Shown here piece after piece: positions 53,786-63,497 of a stretch of DNA of 64,000 nt (within the stretch, counting starts at the first letter, position 1; each line of letters opens with the position of its first letter). Location: positions 372,001-436,000 of the forward strand of contig NC_003413.1 of the NCBI RefSeq assembly GCF_000007305.1, given 5' to 3'. The translations under genes and the position numbers were made by a program. The stretch comes from Pyrococcus furiosus DSM 3638 (GTDB lineage Archaea; Methanobacteriota_B; Thermococci; Thermococcales; Thermococcaceae). The notes under the pieces were generated by a model. The model did no database searches. It was not told the DNA's origin and worked only from the letters and a program-made list of their open reading frames with translations.

Positions 53786-54761
53786 TCTTATCAATCCTCC
53801 TCAAAATTTCTTCTATAATCTTTTTTCTTCTTTCAATTTCTCTCTTTTCCATTTTCCTAATCCACCATCTTGGAGCAAGTGCTGAATATCTTCTTTCGTA
53901 TTCAACTATAGGCCTTAGAATCTCCTTAAGGGTATCCTCTTTAATTCCCGCCTTTGCCGCATTTAGGGCTATATAGGCTAGTATTCCAAGTTTGTCCCCC
54001 CTAAAAACGAACTCCTTTACCAGTTCTTCGGCTTTTTGAAGCAGCTCGTCTCCAGAGGTTAGAATCTCAACCTCGTGCTCGAGCTCTCCAAAAATAACCT
54101 CTTCTTTCGATTTCTTTGAGGGGAGGGAAAGAGCAATATAAGCGGAAATTGCAAGGGCTAGAAAGAGTGATGAGAGCTTAATTATGAAGGAGATGAACTC
54201 TGTAACTCCAGGGATCTCAATGTAATAAATTCCCAGGAGGAGGCCGACAAGAATGAAGCCTAAAATGTTTCTCCTGAAGAAATCTCCGCCAAGAATTTTG
54301 AGCTCTTCTAGGCTTGCAAGGATATAGGCAGGTATTGCGAAGAGTAATGCAATCTTGAATGCCTCTGAAAGGGGAGGCAAAAGCTCCATAAGTGAGTAAA
54401 ACACTATTGCTATGCCTGCTCCTCTAACTGGAAAGCTCAAAAAATCAGGTAGTTTGGGAGCAATTAAGGCAAGTCCAACTCCAAGGGAAAGAAGTGAAAG
54501 CTCAAACTTTGGAAATAACGTGATAGGGAGGTAATACACGAAAAATTGTATCCCAAATACAAGTGCAAGATACTTTGCATACCTTTTTCCTGAGATTATT
54601 TGGGCTACCTCTCCTAGTATTGCAAAGACTATTAGGGCACTAATGCTGATAGTAAAATCTTTTAGTATCTCTATTCTAGGGATTATGTAGTACGCTAAGC
54701 CACCTAGGACTATGTAAAACGCAAGTGTGGGGATGCTTTCCTTTACTCTCTCCTTGAGCAC
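53775..54761 (-). CDS. Membrane protein of the second MoxR operon, 328 aa
   Basis: About seven or eight membrane helices (residues 12-215), then a charged helical cytoplasmic region (EEVIFGELEHEVEILTSGDE onward) that ends in a basic coiled-coil-like tail (MEKREIERRKKIIEEILRRI). Family not recognised. The start overlaps the transglutaminase gene by 19 bases. By position it may play the DUF4350 role of the first cluster, without visible similarity. Confidence 0.65.
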   Translation of the reverse strand: MLKERVKESIPTLAFYIVLGGLAYYIIPRIEILKDFTISISALIVFAILGEVAQIISGKRYAKYLALVFGIQFFVYYLPITLFPKFELSLLSLGVGLALIAPKLPDFLSFPVRGAGIAIVFYSLMELLPPLSEAFKIALLFAIPAYILASLEELKILGGDFFRRNILGFILVGLLLGIYYIEIPGVTEFISFIIKLSSLFLALAISAYIALSLPSKKSKEEVIFGELEHEVEILTSGDELLQKAEELVKEFVFRGDKLGILAYIALNAAKAGIKEDTLKEILRPIVEYERRYSALAPRWWIRKMEKREIERRKKIIEEILRRIDKNVS

Positions 54762-57601
54762 TTTCCACCAACCTCCTTAATGAAGGTGTAAAATTCTCCC
54801 TCAGAGATTTTTTTAAGGCCATATCTAATCTTTTCGAAGATCTCTACAAGTTTGTTCACTCCAAAGAGCTCTCTTGGTGTTTTAGTTTCTTTTCCATTTA
54901 AGCATTTCACGAAGAGTTTTATGGCTACTTCTTCTCTGCTTTTTAGTATCTTGATGGTTTCTGTTGTTGAGAATATTTTTCCTGCCTTTATAGAGTATTC
55001 CCCTGGGGATAGTTTAAGTTTAAACTCTTTTCCTATGCCTACAAGCTTTCCGTTAATGAAAACTTTTGTCCGTCTGCTGATTTTAATTTTGATCTCCTCT
55101 TCCTGGGAATATATAGGGGGGTATCTATCAAACTCAATTATTGGTCGGAGGAAGTGAGAGGCCATAGAATATAACAAGAACCCAAAAATAATAAGGGATG
55201 CACCTAAAGCGAAATAAATGTATAGGGGATAGCGGTAGACCTTCACCTCGAATGTTTCCATCTCAAATCCATTTCTACTGGGAAAGACTACGTACCCTGA
55301 GAACTTTCCTGTGGATATGGGAACTATAGTGAAGTAGGCAGTTCCTTGTTTGTTCGTCCTGTTTGTAAGTGTTTTGTTGAATAGTGTTACGGTAACGGGA
55401 ACGTCTGCGAGAGGAGTCCCATTCACATAGGCAAGAGATATTATGAGAACGTTACTTCTGTTAACTACCATACTCGTCCCGCTGATTTTTGCAACTACCC
55501 GCTGGAGAACTACTACTCTCCCCCTTCCAATTTTAAAACCCTCATATAATAGTTCAAAGGAATAAACGCCGTTCATGTCCTCATCGGCTTGGAGAGATAA
55601 GGAAAAATTCCCAGGTTTAATTGTGTGGTAACCAAAATCTCCTTTTACCTCTATTATTCCTTCTTTTATCCCTTCGACTGTCCCATTAACTTTAAACTTC
55701 TCCCCTGCATACACCTGAGGGGGATAATAGAGGGTAACCTTGACCACCGTTAAATTCCAAGAGATATTATCTCCTTTAACAAATTCGTTACCCTCGTATA
55801 CTAAAGAAATTTCATGGGTTCCTGGGTCTAAAGTGGGTAGCCATACTGAGAATTCCCCTTTTTCTCCAGTTTTCACGCTGGCATAGAAGTTCCCGTCAAT
55901 GTATGTCTTTATCTCCTCGCCCTTTAAAATTGCTCCTCCTACAGTTCCCAAGAAACCCTCAACTTTAACTGGGCGAGCTAAAGTAATTGAGGTTTTATTT
56001 ACGTAAATCTTTGCCTTATCTATTATCCTTATTTTTGGATCGCTTGTTGAGTTTCCATAAAGCTCCGTTCCAAGGTAAACAGCTACCAGGTTGTATTCTC
56101 CTATTTCTGGAGGGGCTTTACATTCCGCTTTAAACCTTCCATTTTCTACCTCCCCACCGCCAATTTCGACCCCTGGGGAGTTCTTGTTCTTTCTTATTTC
56201 CATTCTAACTTTTCCTTCTGGGACTGGAAATCCCGAAAGTGTTTTTACAGTTCCTTCCACTGTAAAGTTCTCCCCAGGAGTTACAGAAGAGGGCCATTTA
56301 GTAATCTTAGTTTCCGTTTTATACGCAACAATGACTGGAATCTTAAACTCCTTTTTTACTTTTCCACATTCAAGCTTTGCCTGAATTGTATATTTCCCAG
56401 GTTTGTCCCCATAAACAATAATCTTGTCTTTTGAAATTTCGGTTCTTAAATTGGGAGATATCAAAGTAATTGTGGGAACATTTTCTGCGATGATTTTAAT
56501 TTCTCCAACCTCTCCCTCTAAAATTCTTAAGGTCAGTGGATATAGAGAGCATTTTTCGGGTGTAGGGGTTGGTGTAGTTGTATTTGATTGGGTTTCTTGA
56601 GTGGGAGTTTCTTCTAGTGACATTGGAGGTGTAGCATCGAATATTACCCATCCAATATCCTTAAAATAAACTTCGGCCCAGGCATGAGCTTGTATTATTC
56701 TTACTTCTTGTTTTCCTGGCTTAGGTTCAATATGATAGCCAACTACAAGCCTTGCTGGTATTCCATTAAGTCTTGCGAGGATGACGAATGCTGTATTAAA
56801 GTCAAGACAAACGCCTCTTTTAGAATAAAAGAGAAACCATTCAACTGGATCTATCCCAGGAGGAGCCTCTGGGGCATCTAAATCGTATTTATAATTTTCC
56901 ATTAGAAACCTTTCTATGGCCTTTGCTTTCTCATATGGGGACTCTATTCCTCTAGTTATGTTAAGGGCCAGCTCCTTGACCCTTTCCTCTAGAATTGGCA
57001 CTTGAAGGTACTTTTCAATCCTCTCAACCTGGGCATTTTTAAGAACCTCCTCATCTATATCATACTTGATAACAGTGAAGGAGTAGCTGGTGACTGGATA
57101 CGACTTCGGCCTAAAGAGATTGTATTCCTGATTGTATAGAGAAGGAATTGAAACTTTTGTTGTGTATAGGGCGGTGAATAAATTCCCACTCAAAATTGGG
57201 GATTTCAAAACAACGTTTACATTGTCGTAATATACCTTATAGGGAACTTTTGGAGATTGAATCACAACCGCTCCAGAGACTTCCGTAAACTCTCTCCCTT
57301 CACTCTTCCATGAACCTTCCTCATATACTGTGTAAACGTTTTGCCTTAGATATTCAACAACTCCCACATCCTGTTCTACTTCCATTACAATGGGATTCTC
57401 TTCTCGGAGTACTCTTTCAAAATTCTCTCTCAGAGAGTTTTCTCTTAAATCCAGCTTGTTTAGTGTTATTTGACCAGGTAACTTGCTAATTCCAATCTGA
57501 GGAGAAGATGGTGTCTCTATACTAATCAGTATAGGTTTTGCAGAGGAGATCAAAAGAGATCCTATAAGGCCTAGCAGGATTACTGCAATGAACCTTCTCA
57601 T
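54743..57601 (-). CDS. Secreted transglutaminase-like protein with Ig repeats and DUF4129 tail
   Basis: 952 aa. Signal/anchor helix at 5-20; transglutaminase-like core with catalytic Cys265 (RGVCLDFNTAF), His306 (AHAWAEVYF) and Asp322 (IFDATPP); a Thr/Pro linker; about four Ig-like repeats; a membrane helix near 790-812; a PEGA-like segment (VFINGKLVGIGKEFKLKLSP); and a DUF4129-like tail with KTPRELFGVNK. Probably a cell-surface peptidase or crosslinker. TATA CTATATAAACC lies about 27 bases before ATG 57601 (leaderless). It is first of the second MoxR operon. Confidence 0.85.
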   Translation of the reverse strand: MRRFIAVILLGLIGSLLISSAKPILISIETPSSPQIGISKLPGQITLNKLDLRENSLRENFERVLREENPIVMEVEQDVGVVEYLRQNVYTVYEEGSWKSEGREFTEVSGAVVIQSPKVPYKVYYDNVNVVLKSPILSGNLFTALYTTKVSIPSLYNQEYNLFRPKSYPVTSYSFTVIKYDIDEEVLKNAQVERIEKYLQVPILEERVKELALNITRGIESPYEKAKAIERFLMENYKYDLDAPEAPPGIDPVEWFLFYSKRGVCLDFNTAFVILARLNGIPARLVVGYHIEPKPGKQEVRIIQAHAWAEVYFKDIGWVIFDATPPMSLEETPTQETQSNTTTPTPTPEKCSLYPLTLRILEGEVGEIKIIAENVPTITLISPNLRTEISKDKIIVYGDKPGKYTIQAKLECGKVKKEFKIPVIVAYKTETKITKWPSSVTPGENFTVEGTVKTLSGFPVPEGKVRMEIRKNKNSPGVEIGGGEVENGRFKAECKAPPEIGEYNLVAVYLGTELYGNSTSDPKIRIIDKAKIYVNKTSITLARPVKVEGFLGTVGGAILKGEEIKTYIDGNFYASVKTGEKGEFSVWLPTLDPGTHEISLVYEGNEFVKGDNISWNLTVVKVTLYYPPQVYAGEKFKVNGTVEGIKEGIIEVKGDFGYHTIKPGNFSLSLQADEDMNGVYSFELLYEGFKIGRGRVVVLQRVVAKISGTSMVVNRSNVLIISLAYVNGTPLADVPVTVTLFNKTLTNRTNKQGTAYFTIVPISTGKFSGYVVFPSRNGFEMETFEVKVYRYPLYIYFALGASLIIFGFLLYSMASHFLRPIIEFDRYPPIYSQEEEIKIKISRRTKVFINGKLVGIGKEFKLKLSPGEYSIKAGKIFSTTETIKILKSREEVAIKLFVKCLNGKETKTPRELFGVNKLVEIFEKIRYGLKKISEGEFYTFIKEVGGKCSRRE

Positions 57602-57656
57602 GCAAAACTCTACGAGAAATTGGTTTATATAGTATATGGTAAAAAGGAGAAAAAGA
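57602..57656 (-). promoter_or_regulatory. Promoter of the second MoxR operon
   Basis: On the minus strand, CTATATAAACC (57623-57633) is a strong TATA element about 25 bases upstream of ATG 57601. The preceding T-rich CTTTTTCTCCTTTTT may end the purP message. Confidence 0.6.
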
Positions 57657-58799
57657 TCAAGTGACTACCTTCTCCAATTCGTCGAGCTCAATTGCCCTCT
57701 TTATCTCCAATGCTATTCTTCTTCCAGTGCTCATTGGTTTTCTCCAAAGGGAGTTGCCATAGGGATGGCCCATGGCCATGTGTATGTTCGTTCCACCACC
57801 TGTTCTTGGCGCTACGTCATAGATGTAGAAGTTCAGATCTTTATCAACTGCAGTCTGAAGGGTGAAGGGGCCTATTATCCCTGGAGGATAGTACTTCTTA
57901 GTAGCCTCTACATACTTCTCAGCCATGTCAAAGACCTTTTCAAGGAGACTCTCCCTTAATGTTGATGAAGCATGACCGCAAACCGTGTATTCTGGCTCAA
58001 ATTGCCATTCTGGAAGAGTTAACTGCTGGGCTGCTGGAAGTCTCACGTGTCCATCCAAGCTTGTCTCAAAACGCCAATCAATTCCCAGAAGTTCTATTTC
58101 CTCATCGATTGGGGAATAGAAGAAGTCGAAGTTGAAGACTGGGCCAATTATGTACCTTTCTATTCTTGCTTTCTCTAGGTCTTCTCTTGTGATTACACCA
58201 AGCCTTATTAACTTTTCTGACTTTTCTTTGAACTCTTTATAGCTTGCTGCCGTGAAGAATCCTCTTTCAAGCCTTTTCTTTGCGTGAGGGAGCTTTACTA
58301 TCACTAGACCAACCTCATCAATCTCCTCGGGCTTAACTTCTTCTGGATAAGGTAGTTTTGCTTTCTCTAGTAACCAATAGTAGCTCTTCTCCTCACTTCT
58401 CTCTTCCGTCCTTAGGAGTGACCTTGTTCCAAACATTGGCACCAGGAATTCGTTTTCGACTCTGTCTATTCCAGTATAAACAACGAAAGATCTATTGGGG
58501 ATGAATATTACATTTCTCTTTCTGAGTTCTTCTTGAATGTCTATAATCTGTGAGAACTTCTCCAGAACTATGACTTCATCGATGAACCCCTTTACCAAGC
58601 CGTCTCTTGTTTTCCTCAGCTTAAAATACTTCTCATATGTCTTGTGCCTTCCCCTTTGGGCAACTACTAGGGTTGGAAAGCCTTCTTCCTTTGCCCCATC
58701 AGTTATGTCAAGGGCTGAATGACTTCCTATTACTCCTATGGTTATTTTTTCCTTGTCATATTTCTCTAAAACCTCCAGTATTTGCTCTCTTGATATCAT
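57657..58799 (-). CDS. purP: FAICAR synthetase PurP
   Basis: 380-aa ATP-grasp enzyme that makes FAICAR from AICAR, formate and ATP in archaeal purine synthesis. Signatures: IGSHSALDITDGAKEEGFPT at the N-terminus, MFGTRSLLRTEE, GPFTLQTAVDKDLNFYIYDV and the metal/ATP loop YDVAPRTGGGTNIHM. ATG 58799 has GGTGGAGGAAG upstream; the longer frame begins in purD. Pyrococcus has more than one PurP copy (known), so this may be one of two paralogues. Confidence 0.9.
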   Translation of the reverse strand: MISREQILEVLEKYDKEKITIGVIGSHSALDITDGAKEEGFPTLVVAQRGRHKTYEKYFKLRKTRDGLVKGFIDEVIVLEKFSQIIDIQEELRKRNVIFIPNRSFVVYTGIDRVENEFLVPMFGTRSLLRTEERSEEKSYYWLLEKAKLPYPEEVKPEEIDEVGLVIVKLPHAKKRLERGFFTAASYKEFKEKSEKLIRLGVITREDLEKARIERYIIGPVFNFDFFYSPIDEEIELLGIDWRFETSLDGHVRLPAAQQLTLPEWQFEPEYTVCGHASSTLRESLLEKVFDMAEKYVEATKKYYPPGIIGPFTLQTAVDKDLNFYIYDVAPRTGGGTNIHMAMGHPYGNSLWRKPMSTGRRIALEIKRAIELDELEKVVT

Positions 58800-58810
58800 C
58801 TTCCTCCACC

Positions 58811-60130
58811 TCAGCAAGAATTAACATCAAAATCTCCTCTGAGAGATTTCATAATTTTTATTCTCTTTTCTATGCTTTCTCTTGTTCCGACATCTTTTCT
58901 ATAGAAGATTGGTCCTTTAACATGCCTTATGGCTGATTGAGCGATCTTTTCAGCTTCTTCAAGGTTTTCTGATACTCCAACTACAGCCAATGCTCTAGAG
59001 CCCAGGAGGGTGTAGTTCTCATCTATAGAAGCAAAAATTAGTCTTGCCCCTTCTTCCCTTATTTTATCTTCGTTTACTTCGATTCTAACTCCCTTAATTG
59101 GGTTTTCTGGATATCCCTGGGGGGCTATGTACTTCACAACGGTTGCCATATTTGAGAACTTAACATCTCTTAAATTGCCGTCAATGATTCTTTCCGATAT
59201 TTCAACGAGATTATCCTCTAGAATTGACAAAACGTTTATTGCTTCGGGATCTCCAAACCTCGCATTGTACTCTATTATCACGGGCCCGTCCTTCGAGAGC
59301 ATGAATTGACCGTAAAGTATGCCCTTATAGGGATATCCCTCTTTATACATAGCTTCTACAGTCTTTTGCAATGTTTCTAGGGCTTTTTCCCAGTCAGATT
59401 TAGTTATGAATGGGAGTAAGTGATTTGAGCAGGAGTAGCTTCCCATTCCACCTGTAATAGGCCCTACGTCCCCCTCGTAGGCGTGAGGATAGTCTTGAGC
59501 TAACGGCATTGGGACTACTTTTTTGCCATCGCTAAACACTTGAAATGTGAATTCGACACCATCAGTTCTCTCTTCAATAAGTACTTTTCCGTCCTTTCTA
59601 ATTAGATATTCGGCATATTCCTTGGCTTCTTCATTGTCCTTGAGTTGGTAACCAACAACCTTGACTCCCTTTCCACCTGTAAGGCCGAGAGGTTTCACGA
59701 CGACGGGCTTTCCAAACTCATCAATCCACTCTTTCATTTCCTTTGGATCGTCAAAGACTCTAAACAATTTTCTCCCTGGGATTTTGTTCCTCTCCATGAA
59801 CTCTCTTGCCCAAGCCTTATTAGTCTCTAACCTTGCGGCCTCTTTAGTGGGCCCTACGGCGGGAATTCCTCTTTCTTCTAGGGCGTTAACTACTCCAGCT
59901 TCAAGTGGAGCTTCTGGCCCTATGAATGCGAAGTCAACTTTCCATTTCTCTGCAAATTCAACGACTTTTTCTACATCAGTTTCCCTTGCTAAACCATAGT
60001 CTTTGGCGATTCTAGCAAGTCCTGGGTTTTTATGTTTCGAAACTACATAGAGCTCTGCTCCTCCTTTTACAAGGGCTTCACCAATTGCGTGCTCTCTACC
60101 TCCCCCACCTACTAAAAGAACTTTCACCAT
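58811..60130 (-). CDS. purD: Phosphoribosylamine-glycine ligase PurD
   Basis: 439-aa ATP-grasp GAR synthetase: VLLVGGGGREHAI at the N-terminus, FIGPEAPLEAG, ATP-grasp KPLGLTGGKGVKVVG, and GMGSYSCSNHLLPF. The metal-binding EYNARFGDPEA loop is intact. ATG 60130 follows GGTGAAAGC. It is followed after 11 bases by purP, so the two form a purine operon on the minus strand, while purK and purE are on the plus strand 1.7 kb away. Confidence 0.94.
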   Translation of the reverse strand: MVKVLLVGGGGREHAIGEALVKGGAELYVVSKHKNPGLARIAKDYGLARETDVEKVVEFAEKWKVDFAFIGPEAPLEAGVVNALEERGIPAVGPTKEAARLETNKAWAREFMERNKIPGRKLFRVFDDPKEMKEWIDEFGKPVVVKPLGLTGGKGVKVVGYQLKDNEEAKEYAEYLIRKDGKVLIEERTDGVEFTFQVFSDGKKVVPMPLAQDYPHAYEGDVGPITGGMGSYSCSNHLLPFITKSDWEKALETLQKTVEAMYKEGYPYKGILYGQFMLSKDGPVIIEYNARFGDPEAINVLSILEDNLVEISERIIDGNLRDVKFSNMATVVKYIAPQGYPENPIKGVRIEVNEDKIREEGARLIFASIDENYTLLGSRALAVVGVSENLEEAEKIAQSAIRHVKGPIFYRKDVGTRESIEKRIKIMKSLRGDFDVNSC

Positions 60131-60305
60131 GCTTTCACCATTTATATGTCAAAAAGCTTGCATATTAATGGTTTTCGTTTACATATTTAAGTCAATTAAA
60201 ACAATGCACTAGAGTTGTTTATGGAATACTTTCAATAGACGTCACTTACCTACACAAATAACTATATATACTTGTTATGTGTTATATGATAAGTGGGATG
60301 TTATA
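60131..60305. promoter_or_regulatory. Divergent promoter region of purD and the DUF257-like pair
   Basis: Minus strand: CTTAAATATG at about 60183-60192 is the best TATA candidate for purD, about 55 bases upstream of the ATG. Plus strand: ACTATATATACTT (60261-60273) is a strong TATA for the broken DUF257-like gene, with GGGATG ahead of ATG 60306. No operator could be assigned. Confidence 0.5.
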
Positions 60306-60961
60306 ATGAAAAAGGTTCAAGACATTGTGGAAGCTATACCTAAAAATGGAACTTTATCAATTGTTCAGAGAGATTTAGAGAGCAATGGGGATAAATTTGC
60401 ACTAAAAAATCCTCCACAATCATTTAATTAGAGAATAGCAATATGGTTTTCTTAATCCTATACGAGCCCTATACAGTACTAAAGTCAAATCTAGCTTGGT
60501 TAGGCGTAAACATTGAAGATTACCCTTGGCAAGAACTTAATGATTTCTTTGGGAGTGTCCACAGAATCGAGAGAAACGTTAAAGGGGTATACGTTCTTTC
60601 TGGGGCAATTGATGAAGTTATTTTTATCAGCAAGCTAAAAGACCTAGCAAACAGCATAATAGGTAGAATAGACAAAGAAAAAGAATATTGGATCTTCACA
60701 TATCTAACTTCAGGGATATGTAAACTATTTTCACATCCAAGTACTGTTTACAAGCTAGTCTTAGCAATGAAAGATGACGTCCTCAAGGATATCAAAGTAA
60801 AAACCATAGTAACTTATGTCCCCGTTGAGTGTCCAGTAATTGAAGATGTAATATATCAAGCTTCAGACATTGTTATTGAGACTAAGGTTCTTGGAAATAG
60901 AAGAGTCGGAATATTTTCAAAGGGTGGGGAAGGAATTTTTCCACTTTTTGAGGAGGGGTAG
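60306..60961 (+). pseudogene. DUF257-like gene broken by two frameshifts
   Basis: A 41-codon frame (60306-60431, good promoter and ribosome binding site) and a 172-codon frame (60443-60961, poor ribosome binding site) resemble consecutive parts of the intact paralogue at 60964: LSIVQRDLESNG parallels LILIHEEDLPSRG, and the second frame parallels it from YFNISYPLQMVFRAL onward. Removing one A from the A6 run at 60398-60403 would give KILHNHLIRE in place of the stop; one more base lost near 60436 would join MVFLILYEPYT. The 172-aa part may still be translated on its own. Confidence 0.65.
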
Positions 60962-60963
60962 CC

Positions 60964-61728
60964 ATGGTATCGTGGGATATAGAGTTTTTAGATAAAGAAG
61001 TTGGAGAGATAAAGAAACATTCCCTTATCCTAATACATGAAGAAGACTTACCATCGAGAGGGCGAGATCTTTTGTATTACATAATGGCAGAGAAATTGAG
61101 AAAGGGTAACTTAGTTGGGTACTTCAATATATCTTATCCTCTCCAGATGGTGTTTAGGGCTCTGGAGAGATTTAACTTGAACCCTATTGAACTTCTCCAC
61201 TCAAGAATTTTGGCAATTATAGACACCTTTGGAAGTTTTTACGGAATAAAGACAAATCTCCCAGGAGTTTGGTATTTAGAAGGGATGCTCTCCTCTGAGA
61301 CTCTACCTGGGAAATATGCAAAGGTTATAGAAGCTCACAAATCGGTGTGGGCGAGAGAGGGGATGTTCAAAGATAGAGACATTTTTGGATTTGCAGTTGC
61401 CATGTCCTCTTACCTTGATATCTTTGGTTCGAGAGAGGAAACTTTGAGGTATTTAGAATTATCTGCAGAAGTTAGGAGCAAACACTCTGCATATAAAAAG
61501 TATCCGAGGGGAACAAACTTTTGGTTGTGGGTTGGAAAACGAGATGAGGGAGTTTTAAATTCTGTTTACAGAAGGGCAGATTATGTCTTGAGAACTAGGA
61601 GTAGGTTTACAGAGGAGGGAATTAAAAGGGAGCTCTTGGTTCTAAAGACCCCTGAACTCGTGGAAGATATTCCAGTATTTGAATATGAGTTCAAAGGAGA
61701 TAAAATAGTTGGACGGAGAATTTGTTGA
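60964..61728 (+). CDS. DUF257-like protein (Thermococcales-specific), 254 aa
   Basis: Soluble protein of unknown function, assigned by resemblance to the Pyrococcus DUF257 family. It looks like a RecA/KaiC-type fold without a P-loop: strands HSLILIHEEDLPSRG and NLVGYFNISYP alternate with helices, and ILAIIDTFGSF lies in the Walker B position. ATG 60964 follows GAGGGGTAGCC, two bases after the broken paralogue stop, so they were an operon of tandem duplicates. A RIKGR-like basic C-terminus (KIVGRRIC) ends it. Confidence 0.65.
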   Translation: MVSWDIEFLDKEVGEIKKHSLILIHEEDLPSRGRDLLYYIMAEKLRKGNLVGYFNISYPLQMVFRALERFNLNPIELLHSRILAIIDTFGSFYGIKTNLPGVWYLEGMLSSETLPGKYAKVIEAHKSVWAREGMFKDRDIFGFAVAMSSYLDIFGSREETLRYLELSAEVRSKHSAYKKYPRGTNFWLWVGKRDEGVLNSVYRRADYVLRTRSRFTEEGIKRELLVLKTPELVEDIPVFEYEFKGDKIVGRRIC

Positions 61729-61744
61729 CAAACTTCTGTAAATT

Positions 61745-61789
61745 TTTATACCCAAAACTATTTAAAATCTCCATATATGTGTAAATTTG
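61745..61789 (+). promoter_or_regulatory. Promoter of purKE
   Basis: ACTATTTAAAATC (61757-61769) is a TATA-like element about 25 bases ahead of ATG 61790, which has no ribosome binding site, so transcription probably starts at or just before the start codon. Confidence 0.5.
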
Positions 61790-62908
61790 ATGATAGTGGG
61801 AATTCTTGGAGGGGGTCAATTAGCTAAGATGATGGCTCAGGAAGCCAAGAAAATGGGCTTTAAAGTAGCTATCCTTGATCCTCAAGAAGAACCTCCAGCT
61901 AAAGGAGTTTCCGATTATCATATTCTAGGTAGCTTTAAAGACGAGAAAGCTATAAGAAAATTAGCAGAGATATCTGATGTTCTAACGTACGATATAGAGC
62001 ACATAAATGTTCAAGCTCTAAAAGAGCTTGAGAAGGAAGGTGTGCAAATATATCCATCACCTAGGGTTCTGGAAATAATTCAGGATAAACTAGTACAAAT
62101 GCAGGTTATGAAGGAGGCTGGAATTCCTGTCCCACGCTTTATAAAAGCAGATAAAGACGAGTTGGTTGACAAGGCCTTAGAATTTGGATTTCCTTTAGTT
62201 CAAAAGACTAGAAGAGAAGGATATGATGGAAAAGGAGTAGCAGTTATAAGAGACAAAAGTGAGCTAGCTAAATTGATTCCTGCAGACTCAATGCTTCAGG
62301 AGTTCGTAAACATAGAAAAAGAGATTGCCGTAATGGTGGCTAGAGATCAGGAGGGGAATACTGTAGCATATCCTGTTGTTGAGATGACGTTTAACGAGGC
62401 AAATATACTCGATATGCTCATTGCACCCGCAAGGATTGAGGAGGAAATAGCTGAAGAAGCAAAGAGAATTGCAATAAAGGCTGTAAAAGCTTTAGATGGG
62501 GTGGGAATATTTGGAGTAGAGATGTTTCTGACAAAAGATGGGGAGGTGTATCTTAACGAAATAGCTCCAAGGCCCCATAATTCAGGTCATTACACTATAG
62601 AGGCTTGCCTAACAAGCCAGTTTGAACAGCATATAAGAGCTATAACAGGTCTCCCGCTGGGAAGTTCTGAGCTTTTAATTCCCGCGGTAATGTTTAACCT
62701 CCTTGGAGAAGGAAACGGGAAGCCAAAGGTTATTGGAATGAAGGAAGCTCTTAAATTCCCAGGAGTGTATGTCCATATTTATGGAAAGTCCGTTGTTAAG
62801 CCTCTAAGAAAGATGGGTCATGTAACCGTCGTAAATAGAAATTTGGAAAAGGCCTTAGAGATTGCCCACAAAGTTAAGAAGGTAATAAAGGTGGTTGGAG
62901 ATGCCTAA
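61790..62908 (+). CDS. purK: 5-(Carboxyamino)imidazole ribonucleotide synthase PurK
   Basis: 372-aa ATP-grasp enzyme that makes N5-CAIR from AIR, bicarbonate and ATP. Signatures: [20 protein letters not shown] at the N-terminus, [16 protein letters not shown] in the ATP-grasp, and [17 protein letters not shown]. Start ATG 61790 rather than TTG 61787. The end overlaps purE by eight bases; the PurK plus PurE pair indicates the N5-CAIR (class I) route. Confidence 0.94.
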   Translation: MIVGILGGGQLAKMMAQEAKKMGFKVAILDPQEEPPAKGVSDYHILGSFKDEKAIRKLAEISDVLTYDIEHINVQALKELEKEGVQIYPSPRVLEIIQDKLVQMQVMKEAGIPVPRFIKADKDELVDKALEFGFPLVQKTRREGYDGKGVAVIRDKSELAKLIPADSMLQEFVNIEKEIAVMVARDQEGNTVAYPVVEMTFNEANILDMLIAPARIEEEIAEEAKRIAIKAVKALDGVGIFGVEMFLTKDGEVYLNEIAPRPHNSGHYTIEACLTSQFEQHIRAITGLPLGSSELLIPAVMFNLLGEGNGKPKVIGMKEALKFPGVYVHIYGKSVVKPLRKMGHVTVVNRNLEKALEIAHKVKKVIKVVGDA

Positions 62909-63413
62909 AGTTGGAATCATAATGGGTAGTGATTCAGATTTGCCCGTAATGAAGGAAGCAGCTAAAGTTCTGGAAGAGTTTGGAGTAGATTATGAAATAA
63001 CAATAGTCTCGGCACACAGAACACCAGAGAGAATGTACGAGTATGCAAAAACTGCCAGAGAGAGGGGAATTGAAGTTATTATTGCAGGTGCTGGAGGTGC
63101 AGCCCATCTTCCTGGAATGACGGCCTCGATAACAACTCTTCCTGTAATAGGAGTTCCAGTTAAAAGTAGGGCCTTGAATGGACTAGATTCTCTGCTTTCC
63201 ATAGTTCAAATGCCAGCAGGTGTTCCTGTTGCTACTGTAGCCATAAACAATGCTAAGAATGCTGCTTTACTTGCTCTCAGAATTCTTTCTATAAAGTATC
63301 CAGAGATTGCCGAAAAACTAGAAAAGTACAAAGAAGAGATGAGAAAAACAGTTGAGGAAAAAGCTAAAAAGCTCGAAGAGGTTGGTTGGAAAGAATATCT
63401 GGGAGAGGAATGA
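62901..63413 (+). CDS. purE: N5-CAIR mutase PurE
   Basis: 170-aa class I PurE, converting N5-CAIR to CAIR; forms octamers. Signatures: [34 protein letters not shown] (His45 region) and [13 protein letters not shown] 62901 follows GGTGGTTGGAG inside the end of purK; the TTG at 62895 is in the ribosome binding site. T-rich sequence after the stop (63419-63427) may end transcription. Confidence 0.95.
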   Translation: MPKVGIIMGSDSDLPVMKEAAKVLEEFGVDYEITIVSAHRTPERMYEYAKTARERGIEVIIAGAGGAAHLPGMTASITTLPVIGVPVKSRALNGLDSLLSIVQMPAGVPVATVAINNAKNAALLALRILSIKYPEIAEKLEKYKEEMRKTVEEKAKKLEEVGWKEYLGEE

Positions 63414-63497
63414 TTTAGTCCTTTTTTAAATATTTTTAGGAGATTTGACAACTTAGATTTGGGAATTTATATAAAGCCTCTTTCAATAGGTTGTAGT

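Noticed and set aside
57636-57959. 107-aa plus-strand frame opposite purP
   Set aside because: Shadow of the purP coding region; no ribosome binding site, no motif.
60443-60961. Independent 172-aa gene
   Set aside because: Its start has no ribosome binding site and it aligns with the middle and end of the adjacent paralogue, so it is better read as part of a broken gene.
60170-61789. Shared purine operator between purD and purK promoters (TTTACATAT versus ATATGTGTAAA)
   Set aside because: The similarity is short and imperfect and could be ordinary AT-rich promoter sequence; not enough to call a site.
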